In this document: piece after piece, positions 8,883 to 18,115 of the stretch
How the letters are laid out: every line of letters begins with the position of its first letter
Numbering within the stretch: the first letter of the stretch is position 1
DNA from: JBJXHG01 sp046160865
GTDB taxonomy: Bacteria > Planctomycetota > UBA1135 > GCA-002686595
Length of the DNA stretch: 64,000 nt
Reading direction: 5' to 3'
NCBI GenBank assembly: GCA_046160865.1
Contig: JBJXHG010000050.1
Location: forward strand, 1 to 64,000
Position numbers and translations under genes: made by a program
Notes under the pieces: model-generated
Databases searched by the model: none
The model's input: the letters and a program-made list of their open reading frames with translations, nothing else
Told to the model about the DNA's origin: nothing

Positions 8883-9187
8883 CGCCGTGTTCCTTGCCGG
8901 TGGTCGTAGACGAGCTGCGATCCACGCTCCACGTAATCGACGATGCCGATCACGACCGTCTTCACCGCACCTTGCGGATCGCCCAGTATCTGCCGCGCCG
9001 AGTTGCCTTCGTCGACGACGAGCACGCGATCGCCGATGCCCGCTTGCGCGCGATCGATGCCGATGCGCGTCTTTCCCGCCGCACGTCCGTCCGGTCCCAC
9101 CGGACGCAACAGCAAGAGCTTCTCGCCGTCGAGGATCGCGATCTGCACCGGCGACACGACCGTGCCGACGACGTCGGCGAGGAACAC
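8879..9187 (-). CDS. EutN/CcmL-family BMC vertex protein (third of three)
   Basis: A 102-residue BMC-P (Pfam EutN_CcmL) pentamer protein that caps the vertices of bacterial microcompartments. The start is GTG, giving VFLADVVGTVVSPVQI, which matches the family's typical M-x-L-x-x-V-V-G-x-V opening. The conserved core GDRVLVVDEGNSAR and the ending VIGIVDYVE are present. The GTG shares its first G with the TAG stop of the upstream paralogue, and its stop overlaps the aldolase start, so all four genes are tightly coupled. Confidence 0.87.
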   Translation of the reverse strand: MFLADVVGTVVSPVQIAILDGEKLLLLRPVGPDGRAAGKTRIGIDRAQAGIGDRVLVVDEGNSARQILGDPQGAVKTVVIGIVDYVERGSQLVYDHRQGTRR

Positions 9188-9474
9188 TACGCATCCTCCG
9201 CGAATCCGCCCTGGGACGACGCAACTTCGACGAAGCCGATGATCGCCGCGTCGACCGGCACGAAGGTTTCCGGGCACGCGAGCGCGCCCTCGCGCCCGTC
9301 GACGAAGTGCACGAGATCGCCCGGGCCCGTCGAAAGCACCGCGCACGCGACGAGCGTGTCGCCCATCGCTTGTCCGTGCTCGTCGAGCGGTTGGATCCAC
9401 TGGAGCGGCACGCTTTCGAGCCCGGCGTAACGCTGGGTCGCGACCACTCGACCGATCACGCGCGCGAGGTACAC
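9187..9474 (-). CDS. EutN/CcmL-family BMC vertex protein (second of three)
   Basis: A 95-residue BMC-P protein. The GTG start (VYLARVIGRVVATQRY) lies 2 bases after the stop of the upstream paralogue. The family core is recognisable (PVDAAIIGFVEV near the end), but the loop normally reading G-x-G-D-x-V-x-x-x-x-G-S is divergent (GPGDLVHFVDGREGAL). This copy is therefore the most diverged of the three. Three non-identical BMC-P paralogues are usual in planctomycete/verrucomicrobial microcompartment loci. Confidence 0.83.
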   Translation of the reverse strand: MYLARVIGRVVATQRYAGLESVPLQWIQPLDEHGQAMGDTLVACAVLSTGPGDLVHFVDGREGALACPETFVPVDAAIIGFVEVASSQGGFAEDA

Positions 9475-9476
9475 GC

Positions 9477-9770
9477 TCAGGTCCACTTCTCGTAGATGTT
9501 CGCGCCGCCGAGATCCCACGAATCGACGACAGCCATGATGACGGCGTCGCACGGTCGTCCTTCGGTGAGCGTCGTTTGCCGCGCGCTCGAGCCCGTTGCG
9601 TACAACACCATCTCGTCCTCGCCCGCGCCGACCGCGTCGACGGCGACGACGTACTGATCCTTGGGACGGTTCTCGTGATCGTGCACTTGCACGACGAGCA
9701 GTTTCGCGTTCGCGAGCTTCTCGTCCTTGCGCGTGGCGACCACGCTTCCCACGACTTTTCCGATCAGCAT
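9477..9770 (-). CDS. EutN/CcmL-family BMC vertex protein (first of three)
   Basis: A 97-residue BMC-P protein, MLIGKVVGSVVATRKDE. It has the canonical segments LLVVQ, VAVDAVGAGEDEMVLYATGSSAR and AVIMAVVDSWDL. It is the closest of the three to the EutN/CcmL consensus. It starts the four-gene BMC run and begins 19 bp downstream of the parvulin gene on the same strand. It would form pentamers at the shell vertices. No hexameric BMC-H (Pfam BMC) gene occurs anywhere in this window. Confidence 0.9.
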   Translation of the reverse strand: MLIGKVVGSVVATRKDEKLANAKLLVVQVHDHENRPKDQYVVAVDAVGAGEDEMVLYATGSSARQTTLTEGRPCDAVIMAVVDSWDLGGANIYEKWT

Positions 9771-9789
9771 CGCACGCTCCGCTCGGTGT

Positions 9790-11229
9790 TCATTGCAGCT
9801 CGAGGTAGGTCGTCAAGCTCGACTTCGGCAGCACTTCGTCGACGAAGCGCTTGCGCAGCTCGCGATGCACGTGCTTCTCCATCGTCTCCCAGCTCCCGCC
9901 GGCGTGCTTCTGACCGAGCCACAGAAGTACGACGCCCGTCGGGAGCTGCAGCGGTCCGACGGCCATGCCCTCCGGCGGCAGTGCGTCGCGCCGCAGCGCA
10001 TCGGCGACCGCCGCACGCACTTCCTTCGGCACGCGCGTGCTGCCAGGCGTCACGAAGCCGAGGCTCCCGCCGCTCTCGCGTGTCGCCGCGTCCTCGCTGC
10101 TCTCCTTCGCGCGGCGCTGGAAGTCGGGCAAGCTCTTGATCTCTTGCTTCCAGCGCGCGAGCTGCGTTTCCGCGTCGCGGAAGCTGCGCGGCGAGAGCTC
10201 GTTCGGCAACCCGGCGGCCCGCAGATGGATGATGTACGTGTCGAGCGCGTCGCCGAATTGCGCGTCGAAGAGCTCGCGCTCGTCGGCGTACACGCGGCGC
10301 AGCGCATCCGGCGGATAGCTGCGGTCGACCCACGCGCGCGCGAGCGCGGCGATGTTCACCGCGGGATCCTTCGGCAGCCAGTCGGCCAGGATGCCTTGCG
10401 TGGCGATCAAGCGATCGTACGGCACGCCGTTGTAGCGCGGGTCCGCGTTCGCCTCCTCGCGGCGGCGCTGGATCTCCTCGGCCACGTAGCGCTCGAGCTT
10501 TTCTGGCGCCAAGTCCGGCATGCGCGCGTGCATGCGCCGCGCGAGCAGCACTTGGTAGCAATCTTCGCGCAGCACTTCCTCGGGCAAGCGCTGCCGCAAG
10601 TAGCGCACGTACTCGTCGTTCTTGATCTCGAAGTCGCTCGTGCGCGCGGCGACGCCGTCCTTCCACGGTGGCGGCAGCTCGACGTAGCCGCGCTCGCGCA
10701 GTGTCTCTTCCATCCAGAGCTCTTGCTGCTCACCGGTGACCGGCGCGCTGTCGGGCAGTCCGAGCGCGCGCCGCGTCAGCGTCTCCTGCACGATCGCCAA
10801 GCGCAGGAATGCGAGGAACGACTCGCGCGTCAGGCGCCCGCGGCGCAGGTAGCCCGTGATCCCTTCCTTGTCGCCCGAGCTCTGGATCTGTCGGTCGAGC
10901 TCCTTCCAGCGCGCATCGACCGCCGACTCCGGCACCGCGAGCCCGAATTCCTTCGCGCTCGCGTCGAGCAGGCGCGCTTCCGTCATGTGGCGCAAGGCGG
11001 CCCGTCCATCGCGCGACATCGCGCGGCGGCCGAGGAACACGGGATCGAGCTCTTTCCACAGGAGCAGCGTGTCCCCGCCACGCGCCGCGACCTCGTCGTC
11101 ACCGGTGCCGACGGTGCACACGGCCCTCACCAGGGCCCGCGGCGGGCTCGGGGCGAACGCCGACAGGAGCGCCGCGACCGAGATCGTGAGCGCGAGGGTG
11201 AGCGCCCTTCGATTGCGCTGCGGTTGCAT
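9790..11229 (-). CDS. SurA/PrsA-like parvulin-type peptidyl-prolyl isomerase, exported
   Basis: A protein of about 479 residues with a signal peptide (MQPQRNRRALTLALTISVAALLSAFA), a long helical SurA_N-like chaperone region and a C-terminal parvulin-like domain. The latter reads GGSLGFVTPGSTRVPKEVRAA, then GPLQLPTGVVLLWLG, which matches the end of rotamase domains. It probably folds exported proteins in the periplasm. The ATG at 11229 is preferred over a frame extension to 11268 because the signal peptide then begins normally. A TATCCT hexamer ends 9 bases before it. Confidence 0.72.
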   Translation of the reverse strand: MQPQRNRRALTLALTISVAALLSAFAPSPPRALVRAVCTVGTGDDEVAARGGDTLLLWKELDPVFLGRRAMSRDGRAALRHMTEARLLDASAKEFGLAVPESAVDARWKELDRQIQSSGDKEGITGYLRRGRLTRESFLAFLRLAIVQETLTRRALGLPDSAPVTGEQQELWMEETLRERGYVELPPPWKDGVAARTSDFEIKNDEYVRYLRQRLPEEVLREDCYQVLLARRMHARMPDLAPEKLERYVAEEIQRRREEANADPRYNGVPYDRLIATQGILADWLPKDPAVNIAALARAWVDRSYPPDALRRVYADERELFDAQFGDALDTYIIHLRAAGLPNELSPRSFRDAETQLARWKQEIKSLPDFQRRAKESSEDAATRESGGSLGFVTPGSTRVPKEVRAAVADALRRDALPPEGMAVGPLQLPTGVVLLWLGQKHAGGSWETMEKHVHRELRKRFVDEVLPKSSLTTYLELQ

Positions 11230-11238
11230 GCGCGCGGG

Positions 11239-11244
11239 AGGATA
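11239..11244 (-). promoter_or_regulatory. Candidate -10 box (TATCCT) 9 bases before the parvulin start
   Basis: On the minus strand TATCCT is followed by 9 bases and then the ATG, so a transcript would start at or next to the start codon. No -35 is apparent. Confidence 0.45.
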
Positions 11245-11387
11245 TCGGGGATCGGTCGCGCGGCGCAATCGACGTCGCGCGGCCGAGCGCTTTCGTCGTC
11301 GCGGCCTGGTCGCAGACGGACGTGGCGAGAGATCCGGGCTACGGATGCCTTCGCCCTCTGTGATCGCTCAGCCCGATCGCAGAGGGA

Positions 11388-12695
11388 TCACTCCTCGACG
11401 TCGAACACGGGCGCTTCGTCGGCGATGCGCACGCGAATCAATCCCTCGGCGTGTCCCTCGATCAAGAGGCGCGAGAGCGGCGTTTCGATGTCGCGCTGGA
11501 TGACCCGGCGGATCTCGCGTGCACCGTAGTCGATCGAGAAGCCGCGCGTGGCGACCCAGCGCGCGACCGCCGGCGTGAAAGCGACGCGCACGCTGCGCTG
11601 GCGCGCGCGCGCGGCGAGCTCCGTGAGCTGGCGCTGCGCGATGACGTGCGCGGAGCGCAAGTCGAGCTCGCTGAACAGCAGAGTTTCGTCGATGCGGCCG
11701 AGGAACTCGGGGCTGAACTGGCGCTCGAGGGCTTGCGTCGCGATGTCGCGCAAGCTCTCGCGCCCGAGCGACTGCGGCGCGGCGAAGCCGACCGCGCGAC
11801 GCGCGGCGACCATTTCGGCGGCACCGGCGTTCGACGTCATCATGATGAGCGTGCGCTCGAACGTCACCACGCGGCCTTTGCTGTCCGTCAACCGGCCGTC
11901 CTCGAGGATCGAGAGCAGCAGGTTGTGCATGCGCGGATGCGCCTTCTCGATCTCGTCGAACAGCACGACCGATTCCGGTTGCTTGAACACGGCTTCGGTG
12001 AGCTGGCCGCCATCTTCGTGGCCGACGTAGCCCGGCGGCGATCCGATCAGCTTCGAGTACTCGTGCGCGAGCGCGTACTCGCTGCAGTCGACGCGCACGA
12101 GGCCACGCCGATTGCCGTCGGCGAACACCTCGGCCGCGAGTGCCTTCGCGAGCTCGGTCTTGCCCGTGCCGGTTCGCCCGAGAAACAGGTAGCAGCCGAG
12201 CGGACGTCCGGCAGCGGTGAGGCCGGCGCCAGCGGACTGCACCGCGCTCACGAGTCGGCCGACCGCCTCGTCCTGGCCGACGATGCGGCGCAGCAGGCGC
12301 CGCTCGAGGTCGCGGACACGGCGGCGCAAGCGCTCGTGGAAGCCGTCGCTCCCGCGTTCCGCAGCCGGACGCTCGGTCGCGGCCGCGGCCTTCGGCGGAT
12401 CGTTCGAGAGCCGCACCGTGTGGATGTCGAGCGCCGGGTTCACCTCGACGCACAACTGGTAGAGCAGATCCTCCGCGAGCAGCGGATCGTCGGGCAGCAT
12501 TGCCTCGAGGCGTGCATCGAGCTCGTCCTTCAGCTGCGGCATGCACGCCTGCACGACGCGGCGCCGATAGGTCGCGCGGTTCAGCGACGCGAGGGACTCT
12601 CCGTGCAGCACGGACGCATCGCACAGGACGATCTGCACGAAGGCATCGGCCGGCTCGAAGTAGCGGTAGACGCTGCGACTTTCGACGGGGTTCAC
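11388..12695 (-). CDS. Single-ring Clp-type AAA+ ATPase (ClpB/ClpA second-domain type)
   Basis: 435 residues from a GTG start. Residues 1-135 are not a Clp-N domain and contain no first AAA module. A D2-type AAA+ domain follows with Walker A GRTGTGKT (173-180), the pore loop GYVG (222-225), Walker B VVLFDE (243-248) and a sensor in TSNAG. It ends with the ClpB D2-small domain (DYGAREIRRVIQRDIE). The pore loop shows it can thread polypeptides. No ClpP-binding IGF/L loop is obvious, so unfolding without proteolysis is more likely. The first 10-15 residues are uncertain, since the frame stays open upstream. Confidence 0.8.
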   Translation of the reverse strand: MNPVESRSVYRYFEPADAFVQIVLCDASVLHGESLASLNRATYRRRVVQACMPQLKDELDARLEAMLPDDPLLAEDLLYQLCVEVNPALDIHTVRLSNDPPKAAAATERPAAERGSDGFHERLRRRVRDLERRLLRRIVGQDEAVGRLVSAVQSAGAGLTAAGRPLGCYLFLGRTGTGKTELAKALAAEVFADGNRRGLVRVDCSEYALAHEYSKLIGSPPGYVGHEDGGQLTEAVFKQPESVVLFDEIEKAHPRMHNLLLSILEDGRLTDSKGRVVTFERTLIMMTSNAGAAEMVAARRAVGFAAPQSLGRESLRDIATQALERQFSPEFLGRIDETLLFSELDLRSAHVIAQRQLTELAARARQRSVRVAFTPAVARWVATRGFSIDYGAREIRRVIQRDIETPLSRLLIEGHAEGLIRVRIADEAPVFDVEE

Positions 12696-12942
12696 GGGGG
12701 CGCGAGCGCGGACCCGATCGCGTGCGGTGCGCGCGACCGACTTGCCGGGACGTCTCGCGGTGCGGGCTCTTTCGGAACGGCCGAGCGGCCAACTTGATCG
12801 TGCGCGCTCGTTCGCGCGCGGGAACTGTGCGCCAGCGCGGAAGCGCTTGTCGCGGAAGGTCCTCGGGAAGCGTCGATCGCGCGGCCGCTGCGCGCCCCAC
12901 GTGCGAGTCGGCTCGTGACTGCGGCGCGGCGCGTTCTGCGGG

Positions 12943-13123
12943 CTGGCCCGCACCTCTCACCACGTCCTGCTGCGGTCGCGCGAACTCACTCGGCGCGGTG
13001 TTGTTGCACCGAGATCGATCCTCGCTGACCTGACAGGAGAGCTCCGGTCGATTCCGATGCAACGCCTTGCCCGAAGCGAGTTGTCACGACCTCTCGACGA
13101 ACGCGCTGAGCTATGCGGGCTAG
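12943..13123. repeat. Palindromic element family A, copy 2
   Basis: Bounded by CTGG and CTAG. The left terminus is GCCCGCACCTCTCACCAC and the right end is worn (ATGCGGGCTAG). The central hairpin tip is GACCTGACAGG. It lies in the divergent region between the Clp-type ATPase and the kinase gene, and its right CTAG provides the first three bases of the TAGAAT box at 13121. Confidence 0.75.
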
Positions 13124-13126
13124 AAT
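13121..13126 (+). promoter_or_regulatory. Candidate -10 box TAGAAT formed at the end of a family A element
   Basis: TAGAAT begins inside the terminal CTAG of the repeat and continues AATCCGCGC. The same continuation is found after the family B copy ending at 51409. It lies 39 bases before the kinase start. Confidence 0.5.
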
Positions 13127-13165
13127 CCGCGCTCGGTCCGATCCGATACTCGTGAGCCCAGACGC

Positions 13166-14239
<1,074 letters not shown>

Positions 14240-14254
14240 GAAGCGTTCGTACGC

Positions 14255-15460
14255 ATGAATCCGCGCAGCCTCCTCGTGTTCGCCGTCGCGCTGCTCCTCG
14301 GTGCCCTGGGCGTGGGGGCGATCAATCGGTTCTACAAGCCGGAGCGACCGATCGAGATCCGCGCGCCGCCATCGTTGCCGGAGCCCGACGTCACGCCGGT
14401 GCGCTCCCGCCGCGAGCCCGTGTACCCCGCCGCGTCGATCGAGCCGCGCGTTCCGAGCGCGAGCGTCGACGTCGAGTGGGCGAAGCGAAACCGGGACGCG
14501 ATCGAGCTCCTCGACGACGGTGAGTACGACCAGGCGATCGCGCTCTTCGAGCAATGCCGTGCGGCGATTCCCGGCGAGTCCGTGTTCGCGGCCAACCTTG
14601 CCGAGGCGTTGGCGCGTCTCTCCGTACGCCAGTACGACAGCGGCGATGCGGACCAGCGCGCGGAGTCGCTCGTGAACTTGCGGCGTGCGTCCGAGCTCGC
14701 GCCGGACCGCGACGACCTGCGGCAACGCCTGGCGCAGCTCGAGCGGCTCGCCGAATCCGAGCGCGGCTTCTGGACGGACGAGTCGGAGCACTTCGCGCTC
14801 ACGTTCGACGGTGAGCGCGACGAGCTGCTGCGGCGCGCGCCGAACTTCGTCCAATCGCTCGAGCGCATCTACATGGATCTCGGCGACGCATTCCGTCACC
14901 GGCCCGTCGAGAGCGGCCGCGCGAAGATCCGCGTCGTGCTCTACCGCCAGACCGGATTTCACGCGGCGACCGGCATGGGCCACTGGGCCGGCGGCGTGTA
15001 CGACGGCAGCGTGCGCGTTCCGGTCGAGGACCTCGCGCGCGAAGCTGCCGCGCTCGACCGTGTGCTGCGTCACGAGATCGCACACGCATTCGTGCATTCG
15101 CTCGGCGGGAACTCGGTACCGGGCTGGCTGAACGAGGGCGTTGCGCAGTGGCTCGAGACCGGGGCGAACGATCGCGCGCTCTCGATCGCTACGGCGCGCG
15201 CGCGGCTCGTAGGGAAGACGTTGATCCCCCTCGCGGATCTCAAGAAGAGCTTGTCGGAGCTCGGCGACGCCGACCGCATCGCGATCGCGTATGCGGAGGC
15301 CGTGGCGTTCGTCGGGCATCTCGAGCAGGCGTACGGCGACGACGTGCTGCTCGAGATGATCGCGGGTTGCCGTGCCGCGCGCGCCTGCGACGCAGTGTTC
15401 GAAGCGCGCACGGGCATCGCGCTCGAAACCGCGTTCGGTGACTTCGCGGCGACGCTCTAG
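14255..15460 (+). CDS. Membrane-anchored TPR and peptidase MA-family (HExxH) protein
   Basis: 401 residues: a signal-anchor helix (about 5-24), a Pro/Arg-rich linker, TPR-like repeats (about 80-165), then a gluzincin-type domain with LRHEIAHAFVH (HExxH at 273-277) and Glu294 in LNEGVAQWLE. That is the peptidase MA/DUF1570 arrangement common in planctomycetes. The catalytic domain would lie outside the membrane. It is probably co-transcribed with the kinase 15 bp upstream. Its TAG stop codon is part of the CTAG end of the next palindromic element. Confidence 0.8.
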   Translation: MNPRSLLVFAVALLLGALGVGAINRFYKPERPIEIRAPPSLPEPDVTPVRSRREPVYPAASIEPRVPSASVDVEWAKRNRDAIELLDDGEYDQAIALFEQCRAAIPGESVFAANLAEALARLSVRQYDSGDADQRAESLVNLRRASELAPDRDDLRQRLAQLERLAESERGFWTDESEHFALTFDGERDELLRRAPNFVQSLERIYMDLGDAFRHRPVESGRAKIRVVLYRQTGFHAATGMGHWAGGVYDGSVRVPVEDLAREAAALDRVLRHEIAHAFVHSLGGNSVPGWLNEGVAQWLETGANDRALSIATARARLVGKTLIPLADLKKSLSELGDADRIAIAYAEAVAFVGHLEQAYGDDVLLEMIAGCRAARACDAVFEARTGIALETAFGDFAATL

Positions 15461-15637
15461 CCCGCATTTCTCACCACGTCCGTCGCGAGGTTGCGCCAGC
15501 GCGTTCGGAGCAAGGCGTTGCCTCGGAATCGACCGGAGGTGACCTACAAGGTCCGCGAGGTTCGATTCCGATCCAACAACGCCGCTCCGAGCGAGTTGGC
15601 GCGAACGCAGCAGGACGTGGTGAAAAATGCGGGCTAG
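15457..15637. repeat. Palindromic element family A, copy 3 (well preserved)
   Basis: 181 bp with CTAG at both ends and matching termini GCCCGCATTTCTCACCAC / GTGGTGAAAAATGCGGGC. The core hairpin has the tip GACCTACAAGGTC. The left CTAG contains the stop codon of the preceding gene. Confidence 0.88.
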
Positions 15638-15741
15638 CCCGCACCAAGTCCTGCGACCACTCCGGTGCGCTCGTTCGCTCGGCTTGCATCCGCCGAAACG
15701 TGCGCCGTCTCGCGCGCGGATTGGCGAGAAATGCGGGCTGG
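15634..15741. repeat. Degenerate family A element, copy 4
   Basis: It shares the CTAG of copy 3. It starts GCCCGCACCAAGTCCTGCG and ends GGCGAGAAATGCGGGCTGG, with most of the interior lost or scrambled. Confidence 0.55.
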
Positions 15742-15790
15742 CGCGCGCGTTCGTCGCAGCGAAGTGGATGCGCGAGTCCAGCGCGCACGC

Positions 15791-15796
15791 TAATCT
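15791..15796 (+). promoter_or_regulatory. Candidate -10 box (TAATCT) for the CBS-domain gene
   Basis: TAATCT followed by TCACGCGG, 59 bases before the ATG. No convincing -35. The 395-bp gap before the gene is otherwise filled by family A copies 3 and 4. Confidence 0.35.
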
Positions 15797-15855
15797 CTCA
15801 CGCGGCAAACACGCGCATGGACGCGGACGACGGCAATCGCCAAGGAGCTCAATCG

Positions 15856-16416
15856 ATGAACGTGGAACGGTGCATGACGCGCAACGCCTGGACGTGCTCG
15901 GAGGGCGACAGCCTCGCCGAGGCCGCGCGCATCATGTGGGAGAACGACTGCGGCTGCGTGCCGGTGATCGACCTGGAGTCGCGTCTCGTCGGCATGATCA
16001 CCGACCGCGACGTGTGCATGGCGGCCTACACGCAAGGCGGCGGGTTGAGCTCGATCACCGTCGGCAGCGCGATGGCGAAGCAGGTGTACTCGTGCGGGCC
16101 GAAGGACACCGTCCAGCACGCGCAGAAGAAGATGGTCGAGCACCGCATCCGCCGGATCCCGGTCGTCGACGAGGCCGGGCGCTTGCTCGGCGTCTTGTCG
16201 GTGAGCGACTTGACGCGCGAAGCCGTCACGCCGGACGGCAAGCTCCACACGACCCTCGCCTCGGGCGTGCTGCGGACGTTCGCCTCGATCTGCGCTCCGC
16301 GCACGCGCGAAGACGTGCTGCTCTCGAGCCAACGTCCCGTGCGTCCGTCGCGGAAGTCGAAGCCTGCTACCAACTCGTCGAGCAAGTCCGCGCGCAGGTC
16401 GCGCTCGCGGCGCTGA
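15856..16416 (+). CDS. Tandem CBS-domain protein
   Basis: 186 residues. Two CBS domains (about 4-60 and 70-130) are recognisable from MTRNAWTCSEGDSLAEAARI, GCVPVIDLESRLVGMITDRD, then HRIRRIPVVDEAGRLLGVLS. Such stand-alone pairs bind adenine nucleotides and regulate partner proteins, which here are unknown. The remaining 50 residues are Ser/Arg/Lys-rich and look unstructured. The ATG follows AAGGAG at a normal spacing. A frame extension upstream runs into repeat sequence and is ignored. Confidence 0.88.
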   Translation: MNVERCMTRNAWTCSEGDSLAEAARIMWENDCGCVPVIDLESRLVGMITDRDVCMAAYTQGGGLSSITVGSAMAKQVYSCGPKDTVQHAQKKMVEHRIRRIPVVDEAGRLLGVLSVSDLTREAVTPDGKLHTTLASGVLRTFASICAPRTREDVLLSSQRPVRPSRKSKPATNSSSKSARRSRSRR

Positions 16417-16493
16417 GAGCAGGGCCCTACTCGCCCGCGTCGAGCGGTTGGGCCGCGGCGGCGCGGAGCGGACTCCGGACTTGCTGCGCTGAG

Positions 16494-16652
16494 CCAGCCC
16501 GCACTGCTCACCACGCCCCGCTGCGCTCACGCCAACTCGGTCGGAGCGGCGTCGTCGTATCCGACGCGATCGTCGCTGACCAGCGAGGTCACCTCCGATG
16601 GACTTCGATGGAGCGCCTGGCTCTGCACGCGCCGGCGCAACCTCGCGACTAG
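16494..16652. repeat. Degenerate family A element, copy 5
   Basis: Starts CCAGCCCGCACTGCTCACCACG and keeps the hairpin tip GACCAGCGAGGTC. The right terminus is lost up to the CTAG shared with copy 6. Confidence 0.6.
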
Positions 16653-16829
16653 CCCGCATTTCTCACCACGTCCGTCGCGAGGGCGTGGCAGCTCGCTTCG
16701 GGCAAGGCGTTGCGTCGGAATCGACCGGAGCTGACCTGCTAGGTCAGCGAGGATCGATTCCGATGCAACAACGCCGACCGAAGCGAGTTGGCGCGACCGC
16801 AGCAGGATGTGGTGAGAAATGCGGGTTAG
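16649..16829. repeat. Palindromic element family A, copy 6 (well preserved)
   Basis: 181 bp bounded by CTAG and TTAG. Termini GCCCGCATTTCTCACCAC and GTGGTGAGAAATGCGGG. Hairpin tip GACCTGCTAGGTC. Same orientation as copies 3, 9 and 12. Confidence 0.87.
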
Positions 16830-16919
16830 TGCGCTCGTCTCAGCGCGTCGCGGCCGCGGTCGCGCAGCCGCCGGCATGTGCGGCGTCGCGCCGTCTCCTT
16901 GACGGTTGGCAAAACGAAA

Positions 16920-16946
16920 GCGGCGAAGCTCCGAGAGCTTCGCCGC
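16920..16946 (-). terminator. Hairpin terminator of the astacin-like gene
   Basis: A perfect 12-bp stem GCGGCGAAGCTC / GAGCTTCGCCGC with a CGA loop. Read on the minus strand it is followed by TTTCGTTTT. It lies 65 bp past the gene's stop. Confidence 0.8.
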
Positions 16947-17011
16947 CATTCCGCCGCGCTCGGGAGCGGGGTTCTCGACCGCTCACGACGCGCCACGCTG
17001 CGGTCGGATGG

Positions 17012-18022
17012 TCAGCCTGCCGCCCAGATGCGGTACGGTCCGGTTCCCATCGAGCTGTAGTGCCGCACCTGCACGTAGTACGTGCCGGGTTGCAAACGCG
17101 CTTCGATGCGCGAGTTCGAGCCCGTGCCCGAATCGTCGTTCTGCGCGATCAGCTTCGTCGTCGAGTTTGGGCCGTAGAGCGACATGATCACGTCGGTCGA
17201 GCCAGCGGTCTCGATCACGTAGTCCTTCGCTTCCTTCACCACGATCTTGAACGTGTCCTGCTCGCCGCCGGACGAAATCGCGGCCGCGACGGCCGCGTGG
17301 ATCGGAAGCTCGGGCGTCGCGATCGCCGTGTCGCGGGGATACATCTGCGAGCCGCCGACGAAATCCTTGTCCTGCGTCGACAGCACAGGATTGAAGCTCG
17401 TGCCCACGCCGTTGGTCGTCCAGGATGCCGGGAACGCGTACAGCATGATCGACTTCGGGTCGAACGCTGTCCCGACGATCTGGTCGAGCTTGTACTTGTT
17501 GAGCACGTTGTGGCGGATCGTTTCGATGGGCCAGTAGTTTGGCGGTCCACTGAGATCTGCGATCACCGCGGCTTCATTCCATTGGATCCCACCGGCGGGG
17601 TTCTGGTGCTCGTGCCCGAAACCGACCATGTGCCCGAATTCGTGCAGGATGACGGCCTTGTCCTGCCAGCCGAGGTTCATCGTCGCCGCGTGGACCGGGA
17701 TCTCTAGGTTGTCCTTGCCGATGTAGGACCACGCGCCGTCGTTCTCGTCAAACGAGATACGAATCCGCGCCGACGGGCTGTTCGTGAACTCGAACTTCAG
17801 GTTGGCGTACTCGGTCCACTCCGGCGCGTGCTGGCGCACCATGTCTTGCTGCGTGCTGGTGCCGCCTTTGAACGTGATCGTGATCGAGTCGCCGTTCGGC
17901 CACTGCCGCTTCGCCACAGCGACTGCGCGCGATGCCACGCCGGGACCTTGTGACAGTGAGCGATGCGGCCGAGCCAGATCGCGTGGAAGGATGCGGTCGT
18001 AACAGATTTTTTTGATGGTCAT
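17012..18022 (-). CDS. Astacin-like zinc metalloprotease with pre-peptidase C-terminal domain
   Basis: 336 residues. The metzincin motif HEFGHMVGFGH (127-137) supplies three His ligands, and the Met-turn SIMLY (191-195) follows at the distance usual for M12A/astacin-like enzymes. The C-terminal 90 residues form a bacterial PPC beta-sandwich (DTFKIVVKEAKDYVIETAGS through GTYYVQVRHYS), normally found on secreted proteases. The N-terminus MTIKKICYDRILPRDL has no signal peptide, so the export route is unclear. A strong site AGAGAGGAA precedes the ATG by about 7 bases, making this start firm. Single-gene unit. Confidence 0.85.
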   Translation of the reverse strand: MTIKKICYDRILPRDLARPHRSLSQGPGVASRAVAVAKRQWPNGDSITITFKGGTSTQQDMVRQHAPEWTEYANLKFEFTNSPSARIRISFDENDGAWSYIGKDNLEIPVHAATMNLGWQDKAVILHEFGHMVGFGHEHQNPAGGIQWNEAAVIADLSGPPNYWPIETIRHNVLNKYKLDQIVGTAFDPKSIMLYAFPASWTTNGVGTSFNPVLSTQDKDFVGGSQMYPRDTAIATPELPIHAAVAAAISSGGEQDTFKIVVKEAKDYVIETAGSTDVIMSLYGPNSTTKLIAQNDDSGTGSNSRIEARLQPGTYYVQVRHYSSMGTGPYRIWAAG

Positions 18023-18115
18023 GACGAGTTCCTCTCTCCAAGAGTTGAGGGCACGCTATCCAGGGGCAGAACGCCGGACAAGGCAGCTTGGAGCGAGGAA
18101 ATACCTGACGCCGCG

